Assembly (NCBI GenBank): GCA_035582835.1
Contig: JAYKAV010002596.1
Span: 454,962-518,961, forward strand
DNA: 64,000 nucleotides
From: Phoebastria nigripes
Taxonomy: Eukaryota > Chordata > Aves > Procellariiformes > Diomedeidae
Direction: 5' to 3'
The notes under the pieces are model-generated. The model did no database searches. It saw only the letters and a program-made list of their open reading frames with translations, and had not been told where the DNA came from. Numbering within the stretch: position 1 is the stretch's first letter; every line of letters starts with the position of its first letter. The position numbers and the translations under genes are program-made. Of this stretch, positions 23,134 to 36,364 are shown one piece after another.

Positions 23134-26100
23134 GTAAATACTGATTGAAGAGAGTGACAGGAAATGTTTTACTCTTCTCTGGTTAATCTGTAGGCAAATG
23201 ATCAAGTTTCTTATCTTTGCAAAACAAGTTGTGACAGTCTACTAAAAGTTATTGTCCTCTAATTATAGGCCTCAGATGTATGTGCTATATTCTTGAAACA
23301 CCCTTTTTTTTTTCCCCCTCTTGTCATAATCTTATAGACCTAACAGACTCAGATTTCTCACTGGTTTCCAAAATAGATTTTGAAATTTCTCCAACAAGGA
23401 TTCCTTGTCACTTTGTTGTATCAACCAGTGTATTCAAAAAAACCCTAGGAAAAATATAATAGTCACTAAGTCAGACAGAAATTGACGTTTAGTGAATCTG
23501 TATGTGCTCCTCAGTGGGAAAATGCCTAACACTTTTTTTTTTTTTTTTAATGAGAATAATTGTCTTTTAGAACAGCTAGTAAAGAGATTTCTCTTCTCAC
23601 AGTAAATTCACCTTCCTTCCACCTTAGGGGACAGAGAGCAAGACATATAAAATATGATGGTATAGTTGAGTTATGAAGACTGCCTGAATACTGGAAATAG
23701 TAATTTCTCCTAAACTCTTGTTATGATTCTCTCTCATGAGACTTCTCTCAGCTCTGAGGGACGTAGCACAGAGAAGATCCGGAGGCTCTAGATTGCTAGA
23801 AAAAGCCCCACAACTAATTCTGAGCAGAAACAAAGTCTCAAGGCTCTTAGAAATATGCACTTGCTTTTGACACAGTTGGAGACATTTATCATACTGTCTG
23901 AGGAATTACTTTGGCTTAGAAATGGGCAGGAGGATGTGGTGCTCAGAACCAAAATTACTTTTTAGCAGTGTTGACAGTTGAGTCTTCAGTAATGGTCACT
24001 TTTGGCCTTAGACACCTAATAATAATGTGTCTCCTTTACGGTCCTTTTATAATTTTAATTTCTGTTCTTGACAAAGTGAAGTTCATCACAGAAGCCATGC
24101 CTATCTTTTCACTCACTTTTGTGTATGGGAGTGGGGTGGGAGGGAAGGATTTCACTGTACCAAATCCCACAACGCATGACAGACCCTCCATGGTGTGAAT
24201 GTCAACATTTTTCTGGAAGTCACAAAAATGGCAATTTTAGAAGGGAAAGGGGTGTTTGAAATTATGTAGGATTGCAGAATAGACTGAAAATGAAACTAAA
24301 AAACACCATCAAAGCATGTCATACAAAACAGTAACCAAAGCAGTAAGGAAAAGATAGCCACATCCTAAAACTGAATGAAGAAAAATTAAACATGTCCTGG
24401 TAATTTCAATCTATGAGCTGTGGAGAGGAAAAAAACCCAACCAGTACTGATACCGAATATCAATACACCTACTTTTATGGAGGAGGAAATTTATACACAG
24501 TAGGTATAACTAGTTTCCTGTAAAAGTAAGAATCTGTTATGCCAAGGATGAAAATGTCTCAGTGGCAGGGAACAGCAGAAACAATTATTAAAGGAAAACA
24601 CTTAAATTAAAATAGATTGTTGTAATTCAGGTGAAAACTTGAAAGAACTTTCTGAACTGATTCTGCTATTGTCCTTTCTTTTCTCTTACTCAGGTTCAGC
24701 AAGTTCTTTATGACAGAATGATAAAAAGTGAGTTTAGTTTGTTTCTTTGTTTAATATAAAGAGGTAAAAGCGTCCTCACCGTTTTCCAGCATATACCTAA
24801 AATCAACATACAGTCTTTTATATGTTATACTTATAACTCACATAATGCACCGAGTAACAAAGGCATTTAATGATAGTTCTTAACTGAAAGAAAAAAGAGT
24901 GATTTTCACAATGTAAAAGGATATTAGATGTAATAAAACTTGTTCTTTTCTAGAGCAAAAGAAGAAAAAGAATGAGAAATGTGATGGACTTTGAATAACA
25001 CCTCAACAGTAATGCTATATAATTGCTTTCCATCCCTTCCATCAGCAGTGAAGCTTCAAAACATTGATCAAAGATGATGACTAACACATAATGCTCAGGC
25101 TGCAGCACATATTGTTACAATTCCTCACCCTCATAATAATTGTAGCATGAGCCAGCATAAAGATGAATATTTTTTCTTAAATGGTTTTTCAATCCAGACA
25201 GATAGGATTAAAAGAGTCTGACAGGAACGAGCTGTATTAGAACATCAGTATCAATAGATATATCATGGGCAGTTGCCTGAAATGGATAAAAATACTGTGA
25301 ACGTTTTACATTACTACACAACGTAGAAGCATTACTCACTGTCAAACCCCTGCTCCACAGAGAAACCATGTAAAGCCTCAATTGACAAACTGCAAACTGA
25401 AGCTATTTGAAATTAAATGTATTAGCTGATGACATAATGTGCTTATTACCTTACCTGCTGTGATTTAATATGATTTGTCATTAATGATGTTAAATTTGAA
25501 TGGTGCTATTCAGTAAAAGTTGGTTAAGAATTTCCAAAAGTTTTGTAAAGATGCTGATTCATCAGAATCAAAACTACCATGGGAATGGTGCTATAATTAA
25601 TGAATTATGCATATGGAAACAAATAAGAGAAATATCATTAAAGAGTAAAGATGATGAGTTTTCATATGGGTTGATATTTACATTTATAAATATGAGTTTA
25701 CTTTTTAACTAAAAGCATTGACACTCAAAAAATCAAAATTAAAATAAAAAGTGAGCTGAAATTTTTGGGCAATGGAAAGTAATTCTTTGGAGGACGATAG
25801 CTTTGAAATTTTTAAACAATCTATTCACATAATTTATGAAAAACAATTTCTGGTTGTGGCTATTTAAACTTCACAATGATTTCTAATTCATTTATGCATC
25901 AGATTAGTTTCATTTAAACCTGTAAAATTAATTTTTTTTTTCCCTTCAGGTTCAATTATAAACAGCTAATTATAATGCAGTATGCTATTAAGAGATTCTC
26001 ATTATAGTTCTGGGGAATGTTAATAATTCAATTTGTAAATATAATGTGGATATATGACTTGCAAGAAATTAAAACTCTGAGTCAATAAATCATAGAATAC

Positions 26101-29100
26101 ACCACAGAAATTATTTTCTAAAGCATCTAGAATACACAGGAGTATAAGGACTCTTGAATTTTTTTGGTAAAGCAGTACATTGTTGGGGAAAAAATATTGA
26201 ATAACGCTTAAAGACTGTCTTTTAGCATAAAAATTTTAGTTGTTTTCCAGAATTCAGAAAAAATATTGGGAGGTTTTTAAGAAAGTAAATTTCAAGCAGC
26301 TTAACTAGAACCTAACAATTTTAATGAAGAAAATAAGGCTCACACTGAACCCTAGAAAGAGAACTAGTCAGAAAAGACCACCCTCTGACTAATCCTTCCA
26401 GATATTGAGACACATACCTTACTAGTTTTATTTACATGTAGAAATATTCATGATGAGGGAAAATTTGCTGGATACTCTTTTTCTAAAGAGTTCACAGGAG
26501 TTTAATTACTAGAGTTTAAATATAAACTTTTAATTTCTTTGTAGTGCAATTTTCCTGCAGTATTTTTTTTGCAAAAAGGACTGAGAGAATTCTAGTACTA
26601 CCTTTCCTAAATTAAAGAATGAACAATATCCTCATTTCCTTTAATTAATATTTTTCCTGAAAGCTGGAATTTATATTGACTACTTTGTATATAGTTTGAA
26701 TGATTAATGTAGTATTTTTGTCTCAGTTCTAAAGGGATAAAATGGTGATATGTGTTTGCTTCTGAAGCACTGGGTCAAAGAAGAAAACTCATTTTGGCAG
26801 AGAGCCCTACAAATGTGTTCTGGAGTCTTTTACTTTCAGTTCACATTTGCATCAGGTCAGATAACAAACAACCCATTATGAAATGAGTTAGTTAAATTCA
26901 TAGTGCATAGATATTTCTGCCATAAAAAACAAGTTCACAGCATTGCTCATGTTGTCAGATAAAAGGGCAAGGGATCACTGACTGTGGCTTCTGGACTCAT
27001 ATTTAGAGATGGTCCTGTACATAAAGTTGATGTATATTGCCAAAGTGATACAGAGATCCTTCTTTGCTATAGACTCCTCTGCATCAGGTCCAGTGAATCA
27101 AAAAGCTAGCGACTACAAGTCTGATATTTTCATAAATAATTACCCTATGTTAGATTCAGTGTTATGCAGTGCGATAGTGCTTTATTGTATTTTTTTGCTA
27201 ATTTACATACTTGAACTCAGTCTTGCTCAGAAAACAATGATTAATATAAAATGGAATTCTTAGTCCCACTCTATTTAAGGTTTTTCTGAATTGTTTGACT
27301 GGCATCTACTATTCCTAATCTTTGACTAGGACTTCAGGATGCAAAATGTATTGTAAACTTCCTAAGTTTTAAAGAAACTATGATTTTGTATGTTATGTTG
27401 TCAGAAAACTATTTTTTCTTGTTTCAGCTTTCAGTAACAAAAAATTGTTAAAACAATTAAGTTAACAGATTTTCAGAATGTGCAGGTCATTTCCTTTTTT
27501 TCAGTTCTGTTTCTATACTTTTTGCAGGATGATGGGATGACTAATCATCCATTTATTGCTTTTTCTACCTCAAAAGTTGTGTTTGGTCAGTGCCTGAGGA
27601 GTTTACACTTCTGTACAAGATTTTGGGCAAAGTAATATATCAATCTTCTGTGACCCAGCTGCCCCATACCTGAAAATGCAGACACTGAACATGTTCTGAT
27701 TAAATCTAGCTCTTCCAGATATAAAGCAGCCTGTTTATGTTGAATATACATGCCTGCTTTGTTCTCTAACCACATTCAGTACCTCTAACTCTGGAAGACC
27801 TAAGAAATCTCTCAAGAGTCTGGTCTCAGACAAGGGTCCTGACATTTATGTTCTCTTTTTCCTCCTCTTTCGGTCATGCAATAGCACAGAATGCAGTCAA
27901 GAATACAAGATAAATAAATCTGAAGTTTACTCATAGGTGATTTTCTTGGGAGCAAATGCTTTTTTACACCATAGCAGTGATATAGACCAAAGGGTTACCT
28001 GAAAATCATGTGCAATCTAAGGCAATTCCACCCATACACAGGATACATGTAACCTATGATACAGTAGAAAAAGAGATTCAATGTGCCAAAAAGTGTATTG
28101 TTATATTCATGACACACATTTTAGCTTTCTTTCATTTGCCTGCATTCCTAAACAAGTAAAGCTAACATTTCACTTCAGCCTCCAGGCTGAATCACATTGA
28201 CAAAGAACAGAAGGCTGCTGCCCTTACTCTGGCCATCCACAAATATTTGTCTCAAAATATTAGCGCCATTCGCAGTAGTTAGCTAGGGGCATTTGTCAAG
28301 TGCAATTGTACCTCAAGGTACAGCAAAGATGGATGGCATGTTGTGCTGCTTGTAAAGGCAGCTGACTTGAATCGCTGTCTGGAATGCTGTATCATGGGAT
28401 CATGCTTTAATTGGTAGCCCATAGGGTCTTAAGAAAATTGCTTGAGTTTACAAGAAATGTAGCTTACCTGACCAAAGGAGAACGAAAAAGTATGCAAAAC
28501 TCTGTTTAAGTTAATGGTAGACATTGTACTTGCTAGCTGCAGATGGACTTCTTATTTTGAAATGATTAATGGAGTTAGAAGTTCATATTCCCTATGCCAA
28601 TATACTAACTGAGCTGGGCATAAAGTACCTGCAAGATTTCCTTAGTCGTAGTCATACTTCCTAGTAGGAGTGAAATTCACCTACTGGAATAACTATAAAC
28701 CCCCATAAAATTTGAAAATTTACAATCAATAGCACAACTGTATTGAGTAATATTAGACATATATATGTGTGAATTGCACATCTTTCTGCAGAATTAATGG
28801 ATTGGATTTGATATGTTGATTATAAAGTGATTTAGTGGTAAGTTGGTTTCTCAAAAAAAACTGGATAGTGAAAAATAATAAATAAACACTGAAAATACTT
28901 GTAGTTATAGCTGGATGGAGCTGTTTGCTATTTGATAATAATGGTCAATTAAATCTAAAATTTTGGTGGGAATGTATCAGTTTTGATGAAACTTGCTAGT
29001 GGGAGATGTGTCATGGATTCAGGGGAGAATCTTTGGTCAGAGCAGAAACCATCTGCATAAATTGTGTGATAAATGCGCTCACTTGGTTTTCCCCAAAGTA

Positions 29101-29650
29101 ATGTATTCAGTTTGTTCCAACAAGAAAATTACTTATATGAGGTAGAGCAGATCCAGCAGAAAGAAATCCAACCTGGAAACTTCCATTAGCACAGTCATGA
29201 GGCATTTTACTTTGAGAATGGCAAAACAGTGAATGATGCCTAACATTTTCATATCTAAGTGAGTACCACAAGCAATAAACTGTGACTGTCAATGACTGTG
29301 TGATAGTCCTTTTTTTCTCTTGTCTTTCATTAAAGGAATGAAAAAGAGTTTAGAAGGTTTGGGTTTTTTTCCTGATGTGGCATAGGAAACATTTTTACTT
29401 TATGCCAAAAAATAGTTTTGCACCTATTCCAGTTATCACAGATCAGAGAGTATTACAGCTTCCCATTCAGCTGAAGAGTCAGTTGTTTTGAAGTATGAAG
29501 AAGTGGAAAGAAAAGGTGTGTGGAGAAAATGATAAGAAGAAGAACTTCAAGATTTAAACTTGGTTTTAAGTTTTTAAATTGCTGCAGGAGAAAAACTTCA
29601 ACTTCTAAGTTGAGGGCTAAAATCTTTAATAGTAAGGCCAGTTGTTTTCC

Positions 29651-31283
29651 AGGTACCCAGCCCCCTGAGCTGGAAGACAGGGATGGGGAGCAGAATGGAG
29701 CCCCCATAATCCAAGGGGAAATGGTTAGCAACCTGCTACACCACTTACTTAGACACATACAAGTCTATGGAGCCGGATGGGATCCACCCAAGGGTACTGA
29801 GGGAGATGGCAGAAGTGCTCACCAAGCCACTTTCAATCATTTATCAGCAGTCCTGGTTAACAGGGNAGGTCCCAGTTGACTGGAGGTTAGCAAACGTGAT
29901 GCCCATGTACAAGAAGGGCCAGAAGGAGGATCTGGGGAACTACAGGCCTGTCAGCCTGACCTCGGTGCCAGGGGAAGGTTATGGATCAGGTCATCTTGAG
30001 TGCAGCACGTGCAGGACAACCAGGTGATCAGGCCCAGTCAGCATGGGTTTATGAAAGGCAGGTTCTGCTTGATTAACCTGATCTCCTTCTATGACAAGGT
30101 GACCCGCTTAATGGATGAGAGAAAGGCTGTGGATGTTGTCTACCTCGACTTTAGTAAAGCCTTTGACACCATTTCCCACAGCATTCTCCTGGAGAAACTG
30201 GCTTCTTATGGCTTGGACAGGCGTATTCTTCGCTGGGTAAAAAACTGGCTGGATGGCCAGGCCCAAAGAGTTGTGGTGAATGGAGTTAAATCCAGTCGGC
30301 AGCTGGTCACAAGTGGTGTTCCCCAGGGCTCAGTATTGGGGCCNGTCTTGTTCAATATCTTTATCAATGATCTGGATGAGGGGATTGCATGCTCCCTCAG
30401 TAAGTTTGCAGATACCAAGTTGGGCAGGAGTGTTGATGTGCCTGAGGGTAGGAAGGCTCTGCAGAGGGACCTGGACAGGCTGGATTGATGGGCCGAGGCC
30501 AATTGTATGAGGTTCAACAAGGCTAAGTGCCAGGTCCTGCACTGGGGTCACAACAACCCCATGAAATGCTACAGGCTTGGGGAAGAGTTGCTGGAAAGCT
30601 GCCCGGCGGAAAAGGTCGTGGGGGTGTTGGTCAACAGTCAGCTGAATATGAGCCGGCAGTGTGCCCAGGTGGCCAAGAAGGCCAATGGCATCCTGGCTTG
30701 TATCAGAAATAGCGTGGCCAGCAGGGCTAGGGAAGGGATCATCCCCTCCCTGTACTCGGCGCTGGTGAGGTCGCACCTTGACTACTGTGTTCAGTTTTGG
30801 GCCCCTCACTACAAGAAGGATATTGAGGTGCTGGAGTGCATCCAGAGAAGGGCAACGAAGCTGGTGAAGGGTCTAGAGCACAAGTCTTATGAGGAGCAGC
30901 TGAGAGAACTGGGGTTGTTTAGCCTGGAGAAGAGGAGGCTACAGGGAGACCTTATTGCTCTCTACAACTATCTGAAAGGAGGTTGTAGCGAGGTGGGTGT
31001 CGATCTCTTCTCCCAAGTAACAAGCGATAGGACGAGAGGAAATGGCCTCAAGTTGGGCCAGGTGAGGTTTAGATTGGATATTAGGAAAAATTTCTTCAGT
31101 GAAAGGGTCGTCAAGCATTGGAAGAGGCTGCCCAGGGAAGTGGTTGAGTCACCATCCCTGGAAGTATTTAAAATATGTGTAGATGTGGTGCTTAGGGACA
31201 TGGTTTAGTGGTGGACTTGGCAGTGCTAGGTTAACGGTTGGACTTGATGATCTTAAAGGTCTTTTCCAACTTAAATAAGTTAA
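29651..31283 (+). mobile_element. CR1 non-LTR retrotransposon, longest copy, 5'-truncated
   Basis: This is the most complete CR1 in the window. It starts within the pol-like ORF2, upstream of the reverse-transcriptase core, and runs through the 3' coding end to a 3' UTR with 'gttggacttgatgatc' and 'aaaggtcttttccaac'. The terminal octamer tail is replaced by 'ttaaataagtt', so the tail is lost or decayed. The left edge, about 29651, is where CR1 similarity begins after AT-rich DNA. The endonuclease domain and ORF1 are absent. Coding end and 3' UTR differ from the copies at 4174 and 51795, showing a second subfamily. Confidence 0.94.
29660..31208 (+). pseudogene. CR1 ORF2 reverse transcriptase, multiply disrupted
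   Basis: The segments read in order as the reverse-transcriptase region: PDGIHPRVLREMAEVL and NYRPVSLTS (frame of 29767), then VYLDFSKAFDT (aspartates near 30147 and 30165), GVPQGSVLG, and the post-catalytic and C-terminal part to a TAG at 31206-31208. Visible lesions are an ACTT tandem duplication at 29743-29750 that shifts frame, an extra G in the run near 29971, a small deletion near 30005 that restores another frame, a TGA at 30486-30488, and Ns at 29866 and 30344. The aspartate pair expected after SKFA is reduced to FADTK at 30405-30416, so one catalytic aspartate is missing. In an active CR1 this enzyme would copy element RNA into nicked DNA; this copy cannot. Confidence 0.92.
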
Positions 31284-34200
31284 TCAGAACTATACCAAAC
31301 TGGGGATAGTCACCTGCTACTCTTGTTGCCCTCAAATAAATTAGAACTGTGCAGAGTTGTTATAAAGCCATATAAACACTATTTTGCATGTCAGTTCCCA
31401 CATATCTAAGTGACAAGCCAAGTAGGATTTTGTGAGCACACAGTACTTTCCATAACTAAACTCTTTTTCCTGTTGAATTGCTTCAGAATACCAAAGTAGA
31501 ACTCTTGAATTATAGATACCATTTTTTACTAATTTTCCATCTACAGACCAATACACAAAGAAAAATATCAGTGAGTTATTACTAAGTACCAAAGAAGCCT
31601 GGTTCCCACAGTAATATCCCTAATATTTTCACCATGAATGGTAGTCTGAACCTGGCAAAACCACCCTGGCTACTTTATAAAGATTTCACTAGTTACTGAA
31701 GTATTTTCTGGAAACTCATGTCCCTTTAGTTATAGTCTCATGCTCAATTACTCTCTCTATAGAATAGATTGTTGTGGCACTCAGGATCTAGCTAAGAGAA
31801 CAATAAAATAGAAGCTTGCCTTAAAACTCATTTACACTTGGACAAGCACATCTATAAATGGTACCTACTCAGCTCCATTATTATTATCACCTATTGCTTT
31901 CAAATTAAAGGTAATCAATCATTCTGTGAAAATCAAAGGTGATTTTTTGTAAGTATCAGCCTCGCAAAATCCAAGCATATCAATAACATGAATAGGAAGA
32001 GTAATCTAGCTGACATTTTTGATTACATGGAATAAAAAGCAATTCAGTGAAACAAACAGCAACAGCCCAAACACACTAGTGTCTATTTTTTGTTGTATTG
32101 AACCTCATAACATTATTTAGACTGAAGTGAATAATAGGTTGATCACCAAACTAAGAGATCATAAAAGAAAATAAAAGGAGACAAAACCGGTAAAGCTGAT
32201 ACTGAAGCAGATACTCCCCTTTCTTTTCTGTGGAAAATGGAAAAAAANCCCTGTCCTCTTAAAATTAGCTCAATTCAATTTGAAATGCTTCATTTTTTAC
32301 TTTTAAAACTTTTAAATATGCTTTATTTCTTTCAGTTTAGGGAATTTCAATTAATTAGATAAATTCAGTTCAGGTAAATTTGGCAATGAAGACCAGTTTG
32401 AAATGAAGACATGGCATGTTGCGCTTCAAAACACTGGAAAGGAATCTTTCTAGAAGGCCATATACCTTCCATTACAGTACTGCTTTAATAATTTGGTGTG
32501 TGGATGTACGAATAGTTTAATAGTTCCCCAAAGAGTATCTTTGTGCAGATTAACTAATATGTTACTCCTATGGCTGTATATACTTGAACACAAGTGGTAT
32601 AAAAACCTATGCTTCTGAAATAATCATGTTTTACACTAACTTTACACACTTAAGGTGGCTAAACAGCTGCCTGTCAGCAGGAAGTCAGACTAAATATTCC
32701 AAAGACAAAACATTATTTTCATTTCCTGATAGGTAAGCAGTGTAAAAAGCACAACAGTATTTTCAAAGTCACATCCAATCTGCTATTACCTTTTAGTACC
32801 TCTGTAACTGGGTTCCGAGTCAGTCAAAGTTTTTAGCCAGAGCTTCCTTCACCTTTTCTTTAACATTGGCACCCAAAACAACAAAAGAATTCTAAATTTT
32901 TGAAGGCTATCTGTTATTTGAACATAAAGTAGAACTTTTTTCTTTTTTTTTTTCCTTTTTCTTTTTTCTTATTAATATAGAGCTACCCAATGGGTTAGTG
33001 AGAATAAACTATTTTGTATATGGCTCTCCCCTTCCTTCTTCAGAAGGCATGTGCCTCAGGTCTCACTGTCAGACCAGCATCTTTCAGTGAATTCCTAGAC
33101 TGAAACATCAGTTCCTCCAATTCCCAAGCTCAGGGATATCTGTCTATGACTGTCTATGGGGTTAAAAAAAAATTACCAGAATCAATGCCCTGTCAAACAT
33201 GTGTGTGTCAGTCAGCAGAACTGAGAGCACAACTAGTGGTAATGCTCCTCCTGAACGCCAGAGTAAATTAAGTCATCTTTGAAGGAAAAAATTCTCATTG
33301 AGTTGTCTGTCGAGAGGGTACAGTTGTTGCTTTTGTTTCAGATGGTTTTTTTTTCCAATCACATATATCAGTTTGTATTTTTCCAAACTAAATTTCCTTT
33401 ATCTGCCCATGTTTTTAACGTGACTATTGTAGATTTCATTAGGAAGTCAATATCTGCCAGCATGCATCGTACAGACAGATTTCATCATACGTGAAGTGTA
33501 AAATTGATAGCAATGCTGCAATGATACCATCTCCGTAATAACTGTTGACAGTATGATTGACCATTGATATTGGTTGCTATTATATGCCCATCTTTATTCT
33601 ATCTTTTTCATAATCTGGGATTAAAATTTAGAATACTTCATGAAATTCATATACACTTCATTTACTTCCTCTCACAGAAAATTAATAAAAATACAATCAG
33701 AATCTCTGTTGCCAGCTTTGTTACCAGTAGTTTGATACCATTCTCAGACAGCTCTCAGTCTCCATGTACATTTGTACACAATGTTGAATCTTCTGAGGAA
33801 CAGCACTACACACTTCAAATAAAATTGTCATACACTTTTTTTACTTTAGCCATGAACATTGTAGTATTTTAAATGAAATTTCTGTAGTTTTTCTGTAGTA
33901 CTTTTTACAAAATATCTTTATTTAGTGTAAGTATAGTTTGGTATAATACTCTTCACTAAGAACATTTTTCAGATTGTAATTAATTCTATTCTATCTGGAG
34001 TAAGGTTACCTACCCGTCAAACAGACAGCAGTTTTGGTTGCCTTGTGATCAGCTCCCCTATAGGGTCAGGTGGGTTTTCTTCTTATAGAGTGTGCTAACA
34101 ATAGGTACACCTCATTTTTTTATATTTCCTATTCTTTTCACCCAAGATGTAAGTTAAAGTTTCAACCATCTGCGTTCAACCAAGTTTCTCATCTGTATTT

Positions 34201-36364
34201 TTTAACTGAAAATGTATTTTCTTCGGTCACGTACAATGGTTTAGTATATGGGTTGCAAAGCCACATATGAAAAAGATCACATGTAGACAGTGCCACCGTT
34301 GACAATAATAAACTCTCTTTCTTCTCTTAGAATAATATTACTGTCATGTAACTGGGTTGTGAAGTTGGGTTTTGGGTTTTTTGTTTGTTTGTTTGTTTGT
34401 TTGTTTTTTACTTTCCAGAAATGTGTTGGTGATAGCAAAGATACTTCTGCTTTTCTAGGAGCTTTAGCAGTAACCAAAAAGAATTGTGTTTTCTTAACAC
34501 TTCTGAGAATCATTCTATTAATTTGTCTGTAGAAATGTCTGGGCAAAGGTTTATTAGAATGCAGTGCAGATACTTTCAGTGTTGTGAACCTAGGAGCATT
34601 GTCTCCTTTAAATTATAGCTAGTGAAAAATTGCAAATTATTTCCTTGGTGATGAAACGGTATTTTTCTAAATGAACACTGTAAGTGCTGTGCACATCTAT
34701 GATGCTATATTAGTGCTATGAATAGTGATGACTCATCTGAGAACTGGTGACTCAATTTTTTAAGATAGACTGAATGATTTCACCCATCTAGATTTTTATG
34801 TTTGGTTTGCCTTATCGAATATGACTAAAAAACAAGCAATGCTTCCTTTCCCTTTCCATTGCATTGGCCATTCTCCTCACCTGGACTGTCTGTCATATTT
34901 AAGTTAAAAAATGAAAATAAAGTCATGATGCATAGTTCATCTACAATGCATTGGATAACATAACTGTTGAAACAGGACAGTCGCATTTATTTGCTCCTTT
35001 CTGTAAAGCTTCATTAGTAAATTGCATTGTCTGTAGTATCTCTCGAGTTGAGAAAGAACTCATGTTTGAGTGATGACATTCACTATTAAAACACTATACA
35101 CCTCTTCTTTCCCAAATTTGCCCAATTTCCCTCTCCTTAATTGTAACAGAAGTGTTTACTAAATGCTTAAAAGGCTATTCCCAGTTATTAATATCAACAC
35201 TTGATAATGCTAAACACCAGCACTTCTATTTTGGTAACTTTGATAGAAATTATCATGTCACAGTATAATACTTTTGATAAAAGGATTTGTTAGCTCATAC
35301 TTTTCTTAGGACAGCTCTTTTCTCACTATTATATTGTAGTCTGACAGATTCTCTCCCACACCTCTAAACTACAGAACAAATAGGCAGAATTTTTGTAATA
35401 TAATGCCTCAACAGTGTCAAAACACTTCATGTTGGCATCTTCATTTTGACTATCATATATTATATTCTAAATGATACTACTGAAGTGAAACTTTTTCGTC
35501 TTATCTATACAAAATGTTTTGACCTTATCAAACAAAAATGTTTTGACAAGACAAAATGTAATACTTTAATAGTATTTTGTTTCAAAAAAATATTGACATT
35601 TCATATTTTGGTTCCAATTTATGATGCAAAAAATGTGCAATTTCATCCAGCTCCACTAAGATCTTGGCTTAATATTTATTTTTATTAATATGACTTCTTG
35701 AGTAATATTTTAATAAGCTCTTTGACATCTTTGATCCATGCTAATGAGTTGTTTAACAGAAAACTCATAAACCACTTTCTCAACTACTAACATTGTCCCT
35801 TACCTACCTTTCTAATTTCAGTGGTTATGGAGAGAAGTTGTTATTTATGTTTTACGCAAACTCTCAGCCGTAGATGTTTCATTAGGAAAAAATTACACAC
35901 TAACATCACTGTCACTGCACTGTCTGAGCAATAGTTCAAACTTTTATTATAGTTGCAATTCCTCACTTATTTGTCCTCCACAAAGAATTTATAATATTCC
36001 ACATAAGTAGCCTCCTCAAAAGAAGAAACCTATGTTCTTCTCCCTGGAGTTTCAGCTACTTCTCAGCTTTTTTTGTCCTACTATTCCCGTATTACTTCAG
36101 TGCTAATTTCCAGTGATTTTTCTAAACTCATGAAAGCTGATTTTTCAGTTTGCTTCTTTTTTACACATATTTGGCTCTGATTTTCACTACAAAGTTCTGC
36201 TGTCTCTCAGGAGTTAATCAGATTAATTATCCTCTGTCCTATCTGGCTAATTGCTACATCAACCTTGCAAATTTATGTGAAGAAAATAAAAAAAATACTT
36301 AAAAATGGTGGAACATAAAACAAATAGGGAAAAAAAGAAACTCAACAAGCAGTTTTTCACCTTC
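31284..36364. other. AT-rich non-coding stretch, no gene recognised
   Basis: Short frames only (102 codons or fewer, the longest at 33564-33872 on the plus strand, unrecognised). It holds a (GTTT)n tract at 34380-34406, pyrimidine runs near 32937-32968, and an N at 32248. I see no transposable element or RNA gene. Confidence 0.65.
34380..34406. repeat. (GTTT)n microsatellite
   Basis: Six GTTT units flanked by T runs. It is an ordinary tetranucleotide repeat. Confidence 0.9.

Larger units (their letters stand above)
17971..29650. other. long AT-rich non-coding stretch, no gene recognised
   Basis: Nearly 12 kb without a recognised gene, RNA or transposable element. Frames are all short (84 codons or fewer). 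TAAT-rich segments, for example about 25930-26050, resemble the composition of vertebrate non-coding enhancers, but conservation cannot be judged from one sequence. A possible exon-like segment at 23075-23133 is listed separately. A (TAAA)n tract is at 22443-22460 and an N at 20034. A locally more balanced segment at about 28150-28450 has no match I know. Confidence 0.6.
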
